This document shows, piece by piece, positions 61,801-64,000 of a DNA stretch of 64,000 bases. The DNA is from Bacteroidia bacterium (GTDB lineage: Bacteria > Bacteroidota > Bacteroidia > Flavobacteriales_D > Sanyastnellaceae): contig JAUICJ010000003.1 of the NCBI GenBank assembly GCA_030427925.1, positions 89,185-153,184 of the forward strand. The letters are read 5' to 3'. The first letter of the stretch is position 1. Every line of letters starts with the position of its first letter. Under the pieces are notes generated by a model. It did not search any database. It was given only the letters and a program-made list of their open reading frames with translations, and was not told the DNA's origin. Position numbers and translations under genes: made by a program.

Positions 61801-62843
61801 CCGGAGCCATCCTCCTCATCGAAGACCAACAATCGGTCCGTGAAAACATTGCCGAACTCCTCGAATTGGCGGGCCATCGGGTCCTCCAAGCGGAGAACGG
61901 CATTGAAGGAATCCGCTTGGCGAAGGCGCACCTCCCCGACCTCGTTTTATGCGACATCATGATGCCCGAACTCGACGGTTACGGGGTGGCAGAAGTGCTC
62001 GGTCGGCAACCGGAAACGTCCGGGATTCCACTGATCTTCCTTACGGCCAAAGCCGATGCCGCCGATTTCCGAAGGGGCCTCGCTAAGGGTGCGGTGGATT
62101 ATATTTCCAAGCCGTTTCAGAGCCATGAACTGCTCGAAACCATCGAAATGCGATTGAAACGCGAACACCCGCCGAGGCGTGCGGAAGCGGGACAAGCCGC
62201 TTGGGACAATTGGGTCATCGGACTGCAATCGGACCATCCAGCGACCTTGCAAGGCACCCCGTTGCATGTGCTGAAAATGGACAAAGGGAGCAACTTGTAT
62301 GCAGAGGGCGATTCGTCGCGGTTTATTTGGTTCATTAAGTCGGGATTCATCAAGCAAGAACGGATGGATTCGAAGGGTAAAAAACTCTGCTTGCGCACCT
62401 TGGGGCCGGGCAGTTTTTCGGGGTGGACGGGGGAATTTGAGCACGGAATTCATACGGAAGATGCGGCATGCATCACCCCTACTGAAGTGATTCGCATCGC
62501 CCAGTCCGACGTTCACGAAGCATTCATCGAACGGCCCGAATTGGCGTTGGAATTGCATCGGAGGGCGCATGAAATGGCAAAAGAATTTGAATCCGCTGCG
62601 CTGTCTTTGGCGTATGGATCTGCTCGTGAAAACACGGCGAGGGCGCTGCTTCGGTTTGCCGTGCCTTCTTCCGATGGACTCGTGATCCGGCTTTCGCGGG
62701 AAGACTTGGCCAACAGCGTCGGCATGGCCTCGGAGTCGATCATTCGAACGCTCGCCAGTTTCAAGCAGGATGGCCTCACGGATACCATCGGACGGACTGT
62801 GGTCCTTTTGAATCCAGATGGCCTTGAGGACGAAATCGGATGA
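61797..62843 (+). CDS. Response regulator fused to a Crp/Fnr-type DNA-binding protein
   Basis: The 348-residue product joins a receiver domain (about 1-120; LLIEDQQSVREN, phospho-Asp53 in LCDIMMPELDG, and DYISKPF with the conserved Lys) to a cyclic-nucleotide-binding-like domain (about 150-265). A Crp-type helix-turn-helix follows (about 270-335; LSREDLANSVGMASESIIRTLASF). No Fnr-like cysteine cluster is visible. It should bind TGA-N6-TCA palindromes, such as the one at 58500, after phosphorylation by the upstream kinase. A receiver-Crp fusion is much less common than separate proteins. Confidence 0.92.
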   Translation: MTGAILLIEDQQSVRENIAELLELAGHRVLQAENGIEGIRLAKAHLPDLVLCDIMMPELDGYGVAEVLGRQPETSGIPLIFLTAKADAADFRRGLAKGAVDYISKPFQSHELLETIEMRLKREHPPRRAEAGQAAWDNWVIGLQSDHPATLQGTPLHVLKMDKGSNLYAEGDSSRFIWFIKSGFIKQERMDSKGKKLCLRTLGPGSFSGWTGEFEHGIHTEDAACITPTEVIRIAQSDVHEAFIERPELALELHRRAHEMAKEFESAALSLAYGSARENTARALLRFAVPSSDGLVIRLSREDLANSVGMASESIIRTLASFKQDGLTDTIGRTVVLLNPDGLEDEIG

Positions 62844-63049
62844 GTTTCGACGAATTGCGTATAATATTTGTTGGGCAAATCACGCACTGAACTCCACCGC
62901 TGATTTTCCGTCGAACCGCATGCCATTTCGGAAGCACTTCTTGCTTCGACCATCGAAACTTAACATGCGCAAATCCCTGACAAACAATGTGTTAATATCC
63001 TGTCGAAAATAATTCACAGGGAGGCGTTCACATTTTGCATTTGAAAGGT
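62844..63049. other. AT-rich intergenic region
   Basis: About 205 bp with raised A+T content. A 64-codon frame runs through it (62818-63012) but starts inside the previous gene and looks non-coding. A loose inverted repeat (TTAACAT then ATGTGTTAA) is present. I see no RNA gene or terminator that I can support. Confidence 0.4.
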
Positions 63050-63057
63050 TAGTTTTG
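63050..63057 (+). promoter_or_regulatory. -7 element of the last gene
   Basis: TAGTTTTG is an exact TAnnTTTG match ending 19 nt before the first ATG at 63077. Confidence 0.5.
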
Positions 63058-63076
63058 GTCAAGCCACAACGCTTGA

Positions 63077-64000
63077 ATGATGCATTGTAAAACCAATCCC
63101 ACACGGGGCCTTATCGCTGGGGCCCTCTCTTTCGCGCTTGCGTTCCTTGCGCCAAGCCTGTCGAACGTGCTGACCGCTTCTGCTTCAGCACCTCCTCCAT
63201 TCGAACAAAGCACGGCCTACACCATGACGGTGGAGGAGCATGCATCGGGCGGAGTTCCGGGTACCACCACGTATCGATTCTACATCGATATGGTGAACAC
63301 CACGGATTTCCTCAGTTCCATTTATGGGAACGACACCGCCCCGTTTTATGTCAACACCGAAACGGGCTTTTACAATGACGGGTTTGCTTCCGGCTCCACT
63401 GCCGACGGAGTGAACCCCATGTTTTTTGGCTTCTTTCCAACGCTCGCTTTTGACAGTTGGGTCACCATCGGCATCGAAGGTTCCCCGATTCCTCCTCAAA
63501 CGGCGATCAGCTCGGTTGAATCCAACGCTCAACCCTGGCTCGGTTGCTTCAATGCGACCTCACCGTTGAGTGGAACCAATGTGGTGATGGATGACTTCAC
63601 CGGCGGAGCGTGGTATGTTTTGAACGGAACCCCGAACGGGCTGCCGAATCCGACGACCATGCGCACGTTGTTCATGCAATTGACCACCGCTTCCGTTCCG
63701 AACGGGACAGTGAACGCGCAGGTCTTTCCGTTGGGCATCGGTGAGGACCAATTGCAGATGTCTTTCGACTTCGATGGTCCAGGAACGTATCAGGTCAACG
63801 GAGGAGGCAGCATTGGACTCGGAGGTTGCACGGACGAGGCCGCCTGCAACTTTGATTCCGCCGCCTCTGACGATGACGGTTCGTGCACTTATGCAGATGC
63901 CGGCTATGACTGCGACGGGGTTTGCTTGAACGACGCCGATATGGATGGCGTTTGCGACGAGTTCGAAATCGCAGGTTGCCAGGACAGCACCGCTTGCAAC
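63077..64000 (+). CDS. Secreted cysteine-repeat protein (partial at right edge)
   Basis: The visible 308 residues begin with a signal peptide (about 10-38). A beta-rich domain of about 210 residues follows (YTMTVEEHASGG through FDFDGPGTYQV), with no family that I recognise. GCTDEAACNFDSAASDDDGSC cysteine modules come next, separated by an Asp-rich CLNDADMDGVCDEFE calcium-loop-like stretch. The second module (GCQDSTACN) is cut by the window edge. The same module type occurs in the endonuclease at 56710. Either of two adjacent ATGs (63077 or 63080) may be used. Confidence 0.72.
   Translation, partial: MMHCKTNPTRGLIAGALSFALAFLAPSLSNVLTASASAPPPFEQSTAYTMTVEEHASGGVPGTTTYRFYIDMVNTTDFLSSIYGNDTAPFYVNTETGFYNDGFASGSTADGVNPMFFGFFPTLAFDSWVTIGIEGSPIPPQTAISSVESNAQPWLGCFNATSPLSGTNVVMDDFTGGAWYVLNGTPNGLPNPTTMRTLFMQLTTASVPNGTVNAQVFPLGIGEDQLQMSFDFDGPGTYQVNGGGSIGLGGCTDEAACNFDSAASDDDGSCTYADAGYDCDGVCLNDADMDGVCDEFEIAGCQDSTACN

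Noticed and set aside
62818..63012. 64-codon ORF between the receiver-Crp gene and the last gene
   Set aside because: It begins inside the upstream gene, has no hydrophobic or family signature and lies in AT-rich intergenic sequence.
1..64000. tRNA, rRNA, CRISPR, transposase, integrase or prophage genes
   Set aside because: I looked for T-loop-like sequences, repeat-spacer patterns and transposase or integrase motifs and found none that I could support; a tRNAscan or Infernal run would be decisive.

Overview
The window comes from a GC-rich (my estimate is high 50s percent) member of the Bacteroidota, most likely a marine Flavobacteriales relative (Cryomorphaceae/Crocinitomicaceae/Schleiferiaceae-like; this placement is inference). 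The evidence is: several type IX secretion (T9SS) C-terminal sorting domains; a stand-alone GldM C-terminal domain; DUF4139, DUF1573, DUF4249-like and CarboxypepD_reg proteins; a long NusB; GCTDPxACNFxPxAxxDDGSC cysteine repeats; and -7 promoter elements of the Bacteroidota type TAnnTTnG. Shine-Dalgarno sequences are not apparent. No rRNA, tRNA, CRISPR array, insertion sequence or prophage was recognised. Coding density is very high, many neighbours overlap through ATGA or GTGA, and no gap exceeds about 235 bp.

Layout. 1-4442 (-): topoisomerase IV parE-parC (parC runs off the left edge). 4623-10068 (+): pepD-surE-small membrane protein-lpxB-SpoIID domain protein-GldM-C-like protein. 10073-11671 (-): MuiA/DUF4139 protein. 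11798-18627 (+): nusB-DUF1573 lipoprotein-yajC-NhaC antiporter-uvrA-LOG protein. 18749-21378 (+): htpG with a TerB/J-domain co-chaperone. 21385-25418 (-): a gingipain-like C25 peptidase and a small T9SS partner. 25499-28039 (+): a large secreted zinc metalloprotease. 28245-34250 (+): a four-gene module (LysM protein with a lytic-transglycosylase-like domain lacking its catalytic Glu, two SGNH proteins, an MBOAT acyltransferase) that reads as a surface-polymer O-acylation machine. 34261-44500: mixed housekeeping (meaB, hisS, ung, tsaD, a helicase) with a degenerate LytS-like protein, an intact LytS-family kinase and a WD40 protein. 44564-48769: tamB, divergent from tsaD. 48790-58491: T9SS and other secreted proteins, a LuxC-like acyl-CoA reductase divergent from a ferredoxin, a DUF2027/Smr protein, a beta-lactamase-fold hydrolase and a secreted endonuclease I. 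58548-62843 (+): two UspA proteins, a PAS histidine kinase and a response-regulator/Crp fusion. 63077-64000: start of a cysteine-repeat secreted protein cut by the right edge.

How it works together. Much of the window serves the cell envelope and secretion: lpxB, tamB, yajC, SpoIID, MBOAT/SGNH and T9SS cargo. The last 5 kb is a self-contained sensory circuit with a Crp/Fnr-type palindrome (TGA-N6-TCA) placed about 41-42 bp ahead of the predicted start of its first gene.

Three observations stand out. First, the -7 element TAnnTTnG ends exactly 4 nt before the start codon in front of eleven genes (one a weak match) and 5-8 nt before it in several more. This predicts many leaderless mRNAs and helps fix start codons, including two GTG starts. 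Second, a tandem LytTR-type binding site with canonical 9-12-9 geometry sits upstream of the LytS-like kinase. Third, two protein families look catalytically disabled: the lytic-transglycosylase-like LysM protein and the LytS-like protein behind meaB.
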